A stretch of DNA of 9,085 bases from the NCBI GenBank assembly GCA_020431945.1, contig JAGQHH010000709.1:1-9085 (forward strand), in the 5' to 3' direction. The stretch is from Cyanobacteria bacterium HKST-UBA02. Lineage in GTDB: Bacteria > Cyanobacteriota > Vampirovibrionia > Obscuribacterales > Obscuribacteraceae. Each line of letters opens with the position of its first letter. The stretch's first letter is position 1. The position numbers and the translations under genes were made by a program. Under the pieces are notes generated by a model. The model worked only from the letters and a program-made list of their open reading frames with translations. It was not told the DNA's origin and ran no database searches. Below are positions 1-6,197 of this stretch, piece after piece.

Positions 1-1
1 T

Positions 2-1618
2 CAGCGGATGGGTTTGCTTCAACCGGCATTCGAATATTTCGGTCAGGCAGTGAATCTTTTCGACGAGCAGAGAGCTACTGTCAGAGCCGACGATCTCAAG
101 ACGAGTTTCGCCAACCGGGGCGAGGACCTCTACAAAGACGTGGTGAAAGTCTGCATGTCCCTGGGGCGCCGGGTGGAAGCCCTGGAATATGTCGGGCGGG
201 CCAAGTCCCGGGCATTGCTCGATCTACTGAGCAATTCGCCGATTGATATAAGCGTGCTGGCGGACTCCGGCGACGAGGGGCTCAAAGAGCTTATCGAGAA
301 GGAGAAAGCCCTGCGCGGTCAGATCGATCATTTCGAGCGGGTGATCTGGCAGGGTCCTTCATCCGGTGACTCGGCCGGATCACGCGGTGCCGTATACAGT
401 GGCACCGACGCCAGCAAGATCTATGGTGAGTGGCGCGAGGTGGTCAACCAGCTCAAACGGCTCCATCCGAATTATGCAAGCCTGGTAAGCGCATCTACCC
501 TCGATTTCGAGGAGATCAAAGGGCTCTGGAACGAGTCGGACGGACTGTTGCCGAAAGACGCTGCTATCTTAGAATTCTTCTTCACCGACGAGTATGTGAT
601 GGCGGCGGCTGTCTGGAATTCGGCGTCGGAGCCGGCGGTCAATCTGATCGCCGATGAGAGCGAGCGCGAAGAGCTGATGATCGACATCGAGACCTTGCTG
701 GAGATGTCTTCCACCGAAGGCTGGGAAGTACCGACCAGCCTCTGCGGGCGTATCTACGACAAGCTCGTGCGTCCGGTTCTGGATGCCATGCCCGGCGGCA
801 TCGATCGTCTGATCATCATTCCGCATGGCAGTCTTTTCCATCTTCCCTTCGCTGCTCTCCATGACGGCAAGAGCTACTTGTGCCAGCGTTTCGCCCTGAG
901 CTACCTGCCCTCGGTGACACTGATACCGGTGCTGCGCCAGACCGGCTCCAATGCCCGGGAAGCCGAGAACATCAGCTATCTGGTCTCGGCGATCAGCGAC
1001 TACTCCGCCACCCGTAAGGACGGGCTGGTCTTCAGCTCCACTCTCCGCTCCTCCGCCGGTCTCGACGACCTGAGCTATACCATGGAAGAAGGGAAGTCGG
1101 TGCTGGAGGTGGGCGAGCATGCTTCGACCGAAGCACGGCTGGTTCTCAACAGCGAGGTGAAGAGCGTCTTTCCGAAGATCTTCGGCGACTATTCGGTGGT
1201 CCATTTTGCCGGGCACGCCATCTTCAATCCGGACGAGCCCATGGCATCAGGTCTGGTGCTCGATGACGGCACCGTCCTTACCGCCGCCTCGATTCTCGAG
1301 CGCCGCTCTTTGCAGACCAGCCGGGGCAGGCTCCTGGTGCTGTCGGCCTGCCAGACCGGTGTCAACGCCGTCACGCCCGGGGGCGAGATCCTGGGGCTGG
1401 CGCGAGCCCTAATTTATGCCGGTATGCCCAACCTCGTTCTCACGCTGTGGGAGGTGGCGGACCGATCGACTTCCAATATCATGCAGGACTTCCACAAAGG
1501 CTGGCAAGCCGGCAAGACCACCATCGCTCAGGCCCTGCGCCAGGCGCAGAACGCCGCCATCGAAACCGGGCAGCCGATTCATGCCTGGGCTCCCTTCATC
1601 CATTTCGGGATTGATTAG
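2..1618 (+). CDS. TPR-CHAT domain protein, putative caspase-like cysteine protease (5' partial)
   Basis: The reading frame is open to the left edge, so the gene probably begins upstream; the first in-window ATG is at 8 and residues are numbered from it. Residues 1-75 are amphipathic helices of TPR type, including the AKSRALLDLL stretch common just before CHAT domains. A linker follows, then a CHAT domain from about 240 to the end. CHAT hallmarks are RLIIIPHGSLFHLPF (from 267), HFAGHA (399-404), LSACQTG (about 445-451) and the closing AWAPFIHFG. The caspase-like dyad is intact: His403 and Cys448. CHAT proteins belong to the caspase/separase clan; some cleave partner proteins in defence or regulated death, but most are uncharacterised. 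No gasdermin, CRISPR or adaptor gene lies downstream, and the next gene is convergent, so any partner would be encoded upstream or elsewhere. Family call is confident; protease activity and role are inference. Confidence 0.9.
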   Translation, partial: QRMGLLQPAFEYFGQAVNLFDEQRATVRADDLKTSFANRGEDLYKDVVKVCMSLGRRVEALEYVGRAKSRALLDLLSNSPIDISVLADSGDEGLKELIEKEKALRGQIDHFERVIWQGPSSGDSAGSRGAVYSGTDASKIYGEWREVVNQLKRLHPNYASLVSASTLDFEEIKGLWNESDGLLPKDAAILEFFFTDEYVMAAAVWNSASEPAVNLIADESEREELMIDIETLLEMSSTEGWEVPTSLCGRIYDKLVRPVLDAMPGGIDRLIIIPHGSLFHLPFAALHDGKSYLCQRFALSYLPSVTLIPVLRQTGSNAREAENISYLVSAISDYSATRKDGLVFSSTLRSSAGLDDLSYTMEEGKSVLEVGEHASTEARLVLNSEVKSVFPKIFGDYSVVHFAGHAIFNPDEPMASGLVLDDGTVLTAASILERRSLQTSRGRLLVLSACQTGVNAVTPGGEILGLARALIYAGMPNLVLTLWEVADRSTSNIMQDFHKGWQAGKTTIAQALRQAQNAAIETGQPIHAWAPFIHFGID

Positions 1619-1680
1619 CAATTAGATAGACCGGAGATGCGCTTCGAAATCCGGGCAGAACCTTTGTTCGACTCTTCAAG

Positions 1681-2790
1681 TCAGCGAGCGTCGGCTTCTG
1701 GCTCGGATTCGGCGGGCTCTGATTTTTCGTCTTTGTCGGTCCGGTCGTTTTTGTCTGATTTGTCTGACTTGTCTGATCGGGCCGACCGGTCGCTGTCCGG
1801 CGCCAGTTGCATATTGTTGAGGCGGTAGACCCGCGGGGAAAGCGGGTGATCGCGATAGTGGAAGTCGCGTCTCACTTGATTGCGGAACTTCTCGTCATTG
1901 GTGAAATCATAAGACCAGGCAATCAGGAAATCGCGGTTCGGAATCGCTATAAAGCAGGGGTGGCCAAGCTCTTGCTCGATGCGGGAGCGTACCTGGGGCA
2001 GCAGGATGCGGGCGGCAGCGTAACCGTCGGTGATGGCAATGGTGAGATATTTTCCTCTGGCGCCTCTACCGTTTGGCCGGGCACAATCAAGCTTGAGGCT
2101 GTCGCACTGGCTCTTGAGATTCTCATAAGCGGCATCGGCGACCTGCTTGCGCTCGACACCCCATTTCTTGAGATGGTCGGCGGTCACATACTGGAAGGTG
2201 TCTTCGGAGTCGATGACGAATCCTTCCAGGAGCGACTTCGAAAAGGCTAGAGGGCGAAAGACCAGCCTGGCACTGCCGGCTTCGCCCCGGGTGTATTCCA
2301 CCGGGAAGATCTGCGGGCGCAGGCGTTTTCGCACTTCGTTCCAGTCGGCGGGGACATTCTGGGCTTCCGGGGCGAGAGTGGCGATGCTTTTCAGATAACG
2401 CTTGATCTCGGTGTCTGCCTCCCGGGGACCGAAATTGGCTTTCACCACCTTATACAGGTTTTCCAGGGAAAGATGACCTTCGTCCTTGATCCGCAAAACA
2501 AGGGGCGTATCGGATTGCTGAGCCTTGAGCTCCGGGAAGCTCTCGACGGCGATATCCAGGACGTGCTCGGTGAAAGCTTCCGGGGTGTCAAGGCGCTCGG
2601 GCTTTTCTTTAGTTTCGCGGGAATCTCTGGACTCGTGGGCGCCGCCCTTGCCGAAACCGGTCCCGACATAGCCCACGGCGATGCCCACAGCCAGGACCAG
2701 AGAGAGTCCGGCAGCGACCAGGCGTCGCCCGGAGCCGCGTTTCTCTTGCGGCTGCTCGTAGGTTATCTGAATCTTCCTGACTGGATCCAT
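1681..2790 (-). CDS. Membrane-anchored DUF1444 (UPF0354) family protein with Asp/Lys/Ser repeat tail
   Basis: 369 residues with an ATG start. Residues 1-22 are polar and basic, 23-45 form one hydrophobic segment (signal anchor), and 46-68 are a charged linker. Residues 70-325 resemble the DUF1444/UPF0354 family (Bacillus YtpQ type): a DGYAAARILLP motif at 255-265 and IPNRDFLIAW at 283-292, preceded by the family-like FQYVTADHLKKWGV stretch at 199-212. Residues 332-369 are low complexity, with SDK units repeated and then Glu/Pro-rich sequence. Family members are usually soluble and lack both anchor and tail, so this is an extended version that should place the domain outside the cytoplasmic membrane. 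The family's biochemical function is unknown. It follows the acetyltransferase gene on the same strand by 151 bp, a gap holding its own candidate promoter. There is no good Shine-Dalgarno sequence; only AAAGAAAA precedes the ATG. Confidence 0.8.
   Translation of the reverse strand: MDPVRKIQITYEQPQEKRGSGRRLVAAGLSLVLAVGIAVGYVGTGFGKGGAHESRDSRETKEKPERLDTPEAFTEHVLDIAVESFPELKAQQSDTPLVLRIKDEGHLSLENLYKVVKANFGPREADTEIKRYLKSIATLAPEAQNVPADWNEVRKRLRPQIFPVEYTRGEAGSARLVFRPLAFSKSLLEGFVIDSEDTFQYVTADHLKKWGVERKQVADAAYENLKSQCDSLKLDCARPNGRGARGKYLTIAITDGYAAARILLPQVRSRIEQELGHPCFIAIPNRDFLIAWSYDFTNDEKFRNQVRRDFHYRDHPLSPRVYRLNNMQLAPDSDRSARSDKSDKSDKNDRTDKDEKSEPAESEPEADAR
1751..1777. repeat. Three tandem 9-bp units in the DUF1444 tail
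   Basis: Plus-strand units TTGTCTGAT, TTGTCTGAC and TTGTCTGAT lie head to tail and encode SDK-SDK-SDK type sequence (about residues 339-347) on the minus strand. Degenerate relatives of the unit flank them on both sides. The in-frame 9-bp period means slippage would change the tail by three residues without breaking the gene. Confidence 0.85.
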
Positions 2791-2796
2791 TTTTCT

Positions 2797-2821
2797 TTAT
2801 GCCGGAATTCTTATGCCGGAA
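2797..2821. repeat. 11-bp direct repeat, 14-bp period, in the DUF1444 leader
   Basis: TTATGCCGGAA occurs at 2797-2807 and again at 2811-2821. Both copies lie within 31 bp upstream of the DUF1444 start codon, so on the transcript they read TTCCGGCATAA twice. The position would suit an operator, an RNA-binding site or a slippage duplication. The sequence shows the repeat only; function is unknown. Confidence 0.8.
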
Positions 2822-2847
2822 ATATCCTCAGCTGGCGATGTTGCCAA
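2819..2847 (-). promoter_or_regulatory. Candidate promoter for the DUF1444 gene
   Basis: On the minus strand TTGGCA (2842-2847, five of six matches to the sigma-70 -35 box) is followed after 17 nt by TATTTC (2819-2824, a weak -10). Transcription would start near 2812, inside the 11-bp direct repeats. The weak -10 makes this tentative. Confidence 0.3.
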
Positions 2848-2941
2848 CACCGAATAGAGATTCTACTACTGTTTGGCAAAAGGTGTTCTACCGGCGGTTT
2901 AAGTTATACACAAATGGCTGGATCCCTTTAGGCATCATCCT

Positions 2942-3505
2942 TTAGATCGCTTTAGCCATCATGATGTCCGGCTTGCCCGGGCCGTTGGCGTCCGGGACCA
3001 GACCGACCACGACAAAACCCAGTTTGCGGTAGAACTCCAGGGGGTGCCTGCTTTTCGCTTTCAGGTCGCGGATATGGCGCCAGGGCTCGTCGAAGAGGTT
3101 TGTCGAGGATGCCGATGTGAGGTCGTTTTCGTCATCGGTGCCCAGATAGATAGTGCGGCCGCCCCGGTCGCGAACCCTCTCGACGAGGTCCGCCACCAGT
3201 GCCGAGCCCAGCCCCCGGCCCTGGAGCGAAGGCTTGACGCACATCGGGTGCAGCTCGTAGACCCTGCCGCGATACTGGCTGGTGGCGCCGATGAAGCCCA
3301 GGACCTGACCGTGCTCGTCTACGGCTGACCGGCAGATTTTGCCCGGCTCCAGGCACTCGAGCACTTCCTGGCGGGCGGACTCGAGGCTGGGCCAGGCGTC
3401 GGGCCAGTCCTGCCGGAAGCTCTCATATAAGATCGAGGCAGCCTGCTCGATGCCCTCGTCACCGGTGAGGGCAAGATCGACGATACTAAATGCAGTGTCA
3501 GTCAT
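2942..3505 (-). CDS. GNAT acetyltransferase of the aminoglycoside 6'-N-acetyltransferase AAC(6')-I type
   Basis: 187 residues, a normal length for AAC(6')-I enzymes, which move an acetyl group from acetyl-CoA to the 6'-amine of aminoglycosides such as kanamycin and tobramycin in the cytoplasm. From memory of the family, the match to the Enterococcus AAC(6')-Ii type runs through the whole C-terminal two thirds: LGFIGATSQY at 69-78, YELHP at 83-87, acetyl-CoA loop QGRGLGSALV at 95-104, TIYLGTDDE at 118-126, HPLEFYRKLGF at 154-164, and PDANGPGKPDI followed by MAK at 171-185. Start: ATG at 3505 with AGGGG 7 nt upstream. Neighbours give no sign of a resistance island (no integron, transposase or attC), so this looks intrinsic. 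Related chromosomal enzymes may act on other amines, so the drug substrate is inference; the GNAT subfamily is confident. Confidence 0.87.
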   Translation of the reverse strand: MTDTAFSIVDLALTGDEGIEQAASILYESFRQDWPDAWPSLESARQEVLECLEPGKICRSAVDEHGQVLGFIGATSQYRGRVYELHPMCVKPSLQGRGLGSALVADLVERVRDRGGRTIYLGTDDENDLTSASSTNLFDEPWRHIRDLKAKSRHPLEFYRKLGFVVVGLVPDANGPGKPDIMMAKAI

Positions 3506-3535
3506 TTTTTCGCCCCTGAGTTTTTCGCCTCTGAA
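3506..3535. repeat. 15-bp tandem duplication covering the acetyltransferase ribosome binding site
   Basis: TTTTTCGCCCCTGAG (3506-3520) is followed at once by TTTTTCGCCTCTGAA (3521-3535), 13 of 15 bases identical. Read on the minus strand, each unit carries a Shine-Dalgarno-like core, AGGGGCGAAAAA next to the ATG and AGAGGCGAAAAA one unit further up. Only the proximal copy is at a productive distance from the start codon. Confidence 0.85.
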
Positions 3536-3563
3536 TTCGAGTCTGCTGAGTCGGTTTTGTCAG
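3535..3563 (-). promoter_or_regulatory. Candidate promoter for the acetyltransferase gene
   Basis: On the minus strand CTGACA (3558-3563, five of six to the -35 consensus) is followed after 17 nt by TCGAAT (3535-3540, four of six to the -10 consensus). The start would fall near 3528, giving a leader of about 23 nt inside the 15-bp tandem repeat. Pattern match only. Confidence 0.3.
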
Positions 3564-3686
3564 CCATATCTGCCCTGTCTGGCTATATGTTCGGCATATG
3601 CGCGGGGCATGCTGCGAACTGTCTCCGGAACAAGATCCGGTGCCCGTCGTCCTCTGAGAAAGACTGCGCAAAACCGTCAAAGAAGT

Positions 3687-3692
3687 TATAGT
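3687..3692 (+). promoter_or_regulatory. Candidate -10 box of the 3722-5500 operon
   Basis: TATAGT matches the -10 consensus in five of six bases and lies 29 nt before the first start codon. No convincing -35 box stands 16-18 nt upstream. The region 3536-3686 otherwise holds small palindromes such as GCATATGC at 3594-3601 and a CCGGA/TCCGG pair at 3625-3640, with no gene visible. Confidence 0.3.
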
Positions 3693-3721
3693 ATCTTAGA
3701 TTCGATTCCGAGGGTATCGCG

Positions 3722-4180
3722 ATGAAATTGAGATTCGAAGGCATACTCGCCGCCGCCACTCTTGCCGTTCTGGCGACCACCAGCGCCGCCTGGGCGCAGC
3801 AGCCCCAGGGACCAGGAGAGGGTGAAGATCCGGTCTCCATCTACAAAGAAGCCGGGATCAACGCCGACCAGGAAGGTCAGATCCGCAAACTGGCGCGGGA
3901 ATTCGAGTCGGCTCAGCGGGTTCGGAGCAAGACTGTCTACGGCTATCTGCGCGAGATGAGCGAGATTCAGCTCGAGCCGGACCCGGCGGAAGAGAAGGTT
4001 CTTGCCAAGCAGAAGGACATCAACGACATCACCGCCACCATGGCGAACGAGCGCGTCAAGCTGATGCTCAAGATCCGCGCCATTCTGACGCCGGAGCAGA
4101 AGCAGCGTCTGGTCAAGCTGATCAAGGAGAAAGCCGAGGCCGCCGCCCGTGCCCGGGAGGGCGCCCGCTCGATGCAATAG
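3722..4180 (+). CDS. Exported Spy/CpxP-like helical protein
   Basis: 152 residues. ATG is preceded by GAGGG with 7 nt spacing. Residues 1-25 form a classical signal peptide (basic start, hydrophobic Ala/Leu core, AWA cleavage site before QQ), so the mature protein should be periplasmic. The rest is predicted almost all helical and highly charged. LTPEQKQRL at 122-130 matches the LTxxQ motif of the Spy/CpxP family of periplasmic chaperones and stress or metal sensors; these usually carry two such motifs, and the first one here is only a degenerate equivalent around INADQEGQIRKL (46-57). The C-terminus is Lys/Ala/Arg rich. It is the first gene of a probable three-gene envelope operon, with 37 nt to the next start at 4218. 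Chaperone or sensing function is family inference; membership rests on one motif plus overall layout. Confidence 0.8.
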   Translation: MKLRFEGILAAATLAVLATTSAAWAQQPQGPGEGEDPVSIYKEAGINADQEGQIRKLAREFESAQRVRSKTVYGYLREMSEIQLEPDPAEEKVLAKQKDINDITATMANERVKLMLKIRAILTPEQKQRLVKLIKEKAEAAARAREGARSMQ

Positions 4181-4211
4181 CAGGTTCGGTTTGTCTCGTG
4201 CACAATCCGGC

Positions 4212-4232
4212 TACCTCATGCATAATGAGGTA
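4212..4232 (+). promoter_or_regulatory. Perfect 8-bp hairpin over the start region of the small membrane protein
   Basis: TACCTCAT (4212-4219) and ATGAGGTA (4225-4232) are exact reverse complements separated by the 5-nt loop GCATA. The 3' arm contains the only Shine-Dalgarno-like GAGG (4227-4230) and ends at the ATG at 4233, while the 5' arm covers the first two bases of the ATG at 4218. Folded, it would block ribosome access; it has no U-run after it, so it is not a typical terminator. Regulation is inference. Confidence 0.55.
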
Positions 4233-4685
4233 ATGAAGCATTTGCCCACCGGCGCCACAGTAGCATCGAGACTCATAAGGACCCTCCTTTTCGTCGCGGT
4301 TCAGCTTGCCGCCGGGGCGGGGCTTGTCTGGCTCTATCTCCAGATCAAGAAATTCACCTGGATTCCCTTAATCGGCGCCTACCTCAATCAGCTGGTGATT
4401 TTGCTGGCGGTGATGTATCTGCTCATGTGGCTTTCGGTGTACTGGTCCTATCAAGATTTCCGCTTCGTGAGCGACCTGCACAATGCCTGCCAGAAGTTCC
4501 GGGAGGGGCGCTTTCAAGAAGCGGTCGATTTCGCCACCATGGCCCACGAGCGCAAGAAGCGCCAGGGTCTGCCCCATGTCGTCCGGGCGCGGGCTTATGC
4601 CGCTCTGGGCTCGGTTCTTCTGGCCGAGCGCGACTTCGACCTGGCCCGGGGGCTCGGTCTGGAGCCCGATCACTTTGTGATTTGA
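4218..4685 (+). CDS. Small membrane protein with two TM helices and a TPR-like cytoplasmic tail
   Basis: 155 residues from ATG 4218, or 150 from ATG 4233; both are candidate starts and neither has an ideally spaced ribosome site. The in-frame ATG at 4149 is rejected because it lies inside the preceding gene and would add a polar, Arg-rich stretch. Counted from 4233, residues about 15-37 and 46-70 are strongly hydrophobic, giving two membrane helices joined by a short loop. The remaining 80 residues look like two or three helices of TPR type: NACQKFREGRFQEAVDFATMA, then a basic turn, then ARAYAALGSVLLAERDFDLA. I recognise no named family. It sits 37 nt after the Spy-like gene and 23 nt before the LolA-like gene, so it is probably co-transcribed and may be a membrane scaffold for the two exported partners. 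That role is a guess. Confidence 0.75.
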   Translation: MHNEVMKHLPTGATVASRLIRTLLFVAVQLAAGAGLVWLYLQIKKFTWIPLIGAYLNQLVILLAVMYLLMWLSVYWSYQDFRFVSDLHNACQKFREGRFQEAVDFATMAHERKKRQGLPHVVRARAYAALGSVLLAERDFDLARGLGLEPDHFVI

Positions 4686-4708
4686 TTTAGATATTCGAGG
4701 TATAGAGT

Positions 4709-5500
4709 GTGAGCTTCAAGCCCTTTCATTCTGTTGATCGCTTCTGGCTAGAGAGGCGCGTTCCAGTCTTGCTGGCAATTCTATTCGTGTTTCTGTCCGG
4801 CGCGGAAGCGAGCCGAGCATCTTCAGGCAGCGAGAAAGCCCTGCCGGTCTACCAGGGGATGAACGCTTTCTACAAGAGGCTGGGCAGCGCTTCACTGAAG
4901 GCCTCGTTTAAGCATGCGGAGTCCCAGAAGCCTGTCGATGTGATTCTGGCGATGAAGCGCCCTGATTGTTTTTCGCTTATGACTAATGACAAATCCTGGG
5001 GATGTGCTGCCAGCGATGGGAGCCACCTGGTTTGTTTCACCCCCGAGGGCAACTCCTATAGCATCAGAAAGGCCCCGACCCGGCTCAATGAGATTTTTAA
5101 GACTCAAGATTTCGGCTCAGTGGTGATCTTGTGCGCCAACTGGTCGATCGATGATTTGCTGGTCGGACAAAATCCTTCCTGGGTGGGAGACGGCAGCAAG
5201 ACTAAGGCAACTTATCTGGGTGTCGAGGTGATTCGTAAGCGTAAATGCCACCACATAAGTTTTGACGAGGCATCGATTGCTGCAAAGACCAGAGAATTCT
5301 GGATCGATGCCGGGAAGGACCCATGGCTGCTGAGAGAGCGCTACGGACCCATAGTGGTCGACTACAGCAATGAGAAGAAGAATCCGGCGCTCGATTCCGC
5401 TGCGTTTTCCTACACTCCTCCTGCCGGATCGAGAAAAGTTCCAGAGGAAACCCTGATGAATGAGATAATTCGCGCCAGAATGCCCGGCAAGGCTCGCTGA
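4709..5500 (+). CDS. Exported DUF2092-like protein (LolA/LppX-type fold)
   Basis: 263 residues with a GTG start at 4709, supported by CGAGG at 4696-4700 (8 nt spacing) and the 23-nt gap to the previous gene. A basic stretch ending at ERR (15-17) precedes a hydrophobic core at 18-30 and a probable signal-peptidase site near AEA (32-34) or SRA (35-37). The mature part has the layout of periplasmic DUF2092/LolA-like proteins: a charged helix with LKASFKH (63-69), beta strands with DGSHLVCFTPEGNSYSI (103-119), a conserved-looking REFWIDAGKDPWLLRERY (195-212), and the closing FSYTPPAGSRKVP (233-245). Proteins of this fold bind lipids or lipoproteins in an open beta-barrel. Five Cys in the mature part (C87, C99, C109, C142, C180) could form disulphides in the periplasm. 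Family assignment is by pattern and moderately sure; ligand unknown. Confidence 0.75.
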   Translation: MSFKPFHSVDRFWLERRVPVLLAILFVFLSGAEASRASSGSEKALPVYQGMNAFYKRLGSASLKASFKHAESQKPVDVILAMKRPDCFSLMTNDKSWGCAASDGSHLVCFTPEGNSYSIRKAPTRLNEIFKTQDFGSVVILCANWSIDDLLVGQNPSWVGDGSKTKATYLGVEVIRKRKCHHISFDEASIAAKTREFWIDAGKDPWLLRERYGPIVVDYSNEKKNPALDSAAFSYTPPAGSRKVPEETLMNEIIRARMPGKAR

Positions 5501-5562
5501 AGTCGCTTGATTCTTGTGGTAAGAACTTGCTTAAAAACTTGTGATAGAACCCGCTGTAGAGC

Positions 5563-6195
5563 TCAGGGGGCGGGCACGAAAGAGACGTAATAGATGGTGG
5601 CGAAATTTTCGCTGAAGTCCACACGGGAGACGGAGCCGGTGGGGATGGCGATGCGCCAGAAGTTGCGGACCGGGGCGCCGAGGGCTTCGATGAGTATGGC
5701 GCGGATGACGCCTGCGTGGGTGACCAGGGCGATGGACTTGCCTTCGTGCTCGGCGATCACTTCTTTGAGCCGGCGGTTGATGCGGGTGCACAGATCGACG
5801 ATGGACTCGCCGCCGGGGGGCGCGTTGACGATGGGGTCGGCGACCCACTGCTTGTAGATTTCGGGGTCGTTCTTCTTGATGTCGAGATAGGTCCGGCCTT
5901 CCCAGTCGCCGACGCTCCATTCGTCGAGCTCGTGCAGGGGCGTGTTTTGCATTCCTGTTGCTTTCTCGATCAAGCTTGCGGTGGAGCGCACCCGGAAAGC
6001 GGAGCTGGAAAGAAGGATGTCGGGGCTCTCGCTCTTCAGCCAGGTGCCGATGTTTTGCGACTGAGCCATGCCCTTCTCGGTGAGCTCGACTTCGGGATCG
6101 TTATAGAGCTTGCCCTGCTCCGTGGGCTCGGTGTGGCCGTGGCGGATCAGGTAGATGCTGGTGATGGTTTCTGGCGGATGGAGTTCTTCGCTCAA
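5563..6195 (-). CDS. Histidine phosphatase (phosphoglycerate mutase-like) superfamily protein
   Basis: 210 residues, the usual length for branch-1 small phosphatases such as CobC/GpmB-type enzymes, which hydrolyse phosphate esters through a phospho-histidine. The catalytic motif LIRHGHTE spans 16-23, with Arg18 and the phosphorylated His19. SSSAFRVRSTA at 63-73 supplies the second Arg (Arg68), DEWSVGDWEG at 91-100 the acidic residue (probably Glu92), and LVTHAGVIRAIL at 157-168 the second His (His160). All core residues are present, so the enzyme should be active. It starts with TTG, 2 nt after the TGA of the aldolase gene, with only a weak GGGG upstream; no in-frame ATG precedes the motif, so translation is probably coupled. 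The substrate cannot be read from the sequence; alpha-ribazole phosphate is possible for the family, but no cobalamin gene is nearby. Confidence 0.9.
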   Translation of the reverse strand: MSEELHPPETITSIYLIRHGHTEPTEQGKLYNDPEVELTEKGMAQSQNIGTWLKSESPDILLSSSAFRVRSTASLIEKATGMQNTPLHELDEWSVGDWEGRTYLDIKKNDPEIYKQWVADPIVNAPPGGESIVDLCTRINRRLKEVIAEHEGKSIALVTHAGVIRAILIEALGAPVRNFWRIAIPTGSVSRVDFSENFATIYYVSFVPAP

Positions 6196-6197
6196 GG

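Noticed and set aside
569..1216. Minus-strand open frame (215 codons) inside the CHAT gene
   Set aside because: It is fully antisense to conserved CHAT sequence and its translation has no family features.
1631..1654. CCGGA/TCCGG inverted repeat between the convergent CHAT and DUF1444 genes as a terminator
   Set aside because: The stem is 5 bp with a 14-nt loop and no T-run follows on either strand.
2942..3505. Resistance island or integron cassette around the acetyltransferase gene
   Set aside because: No integrase, transposase, attC-like site or terminal inverted repeats are visible in the flanks.
1..3505. CHAT, DUF1444 and acetyltransferase genes as one defence island
   Set aside because: The CHAT gene is convergent with the other two, the latter have separate promoters by appearance, and no defence-specific domain other than CHAT is present.
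4149..4217. Upstream ATG extending the small membrane protein by 23 codons
   Set aside because: It overlaps the end of the Spy-like gene by 32 nt, lacks a clear ribosome site and adds an Arg-rich stretch before the hydrophobic region.
5501..5562. Possible bidirectional terminator between the convergent LolA-like and phosphatase genes
   Set aside because: Only a TTCTT/AAGAA 5-bp stem is visible, too weak and AT-rich to call.
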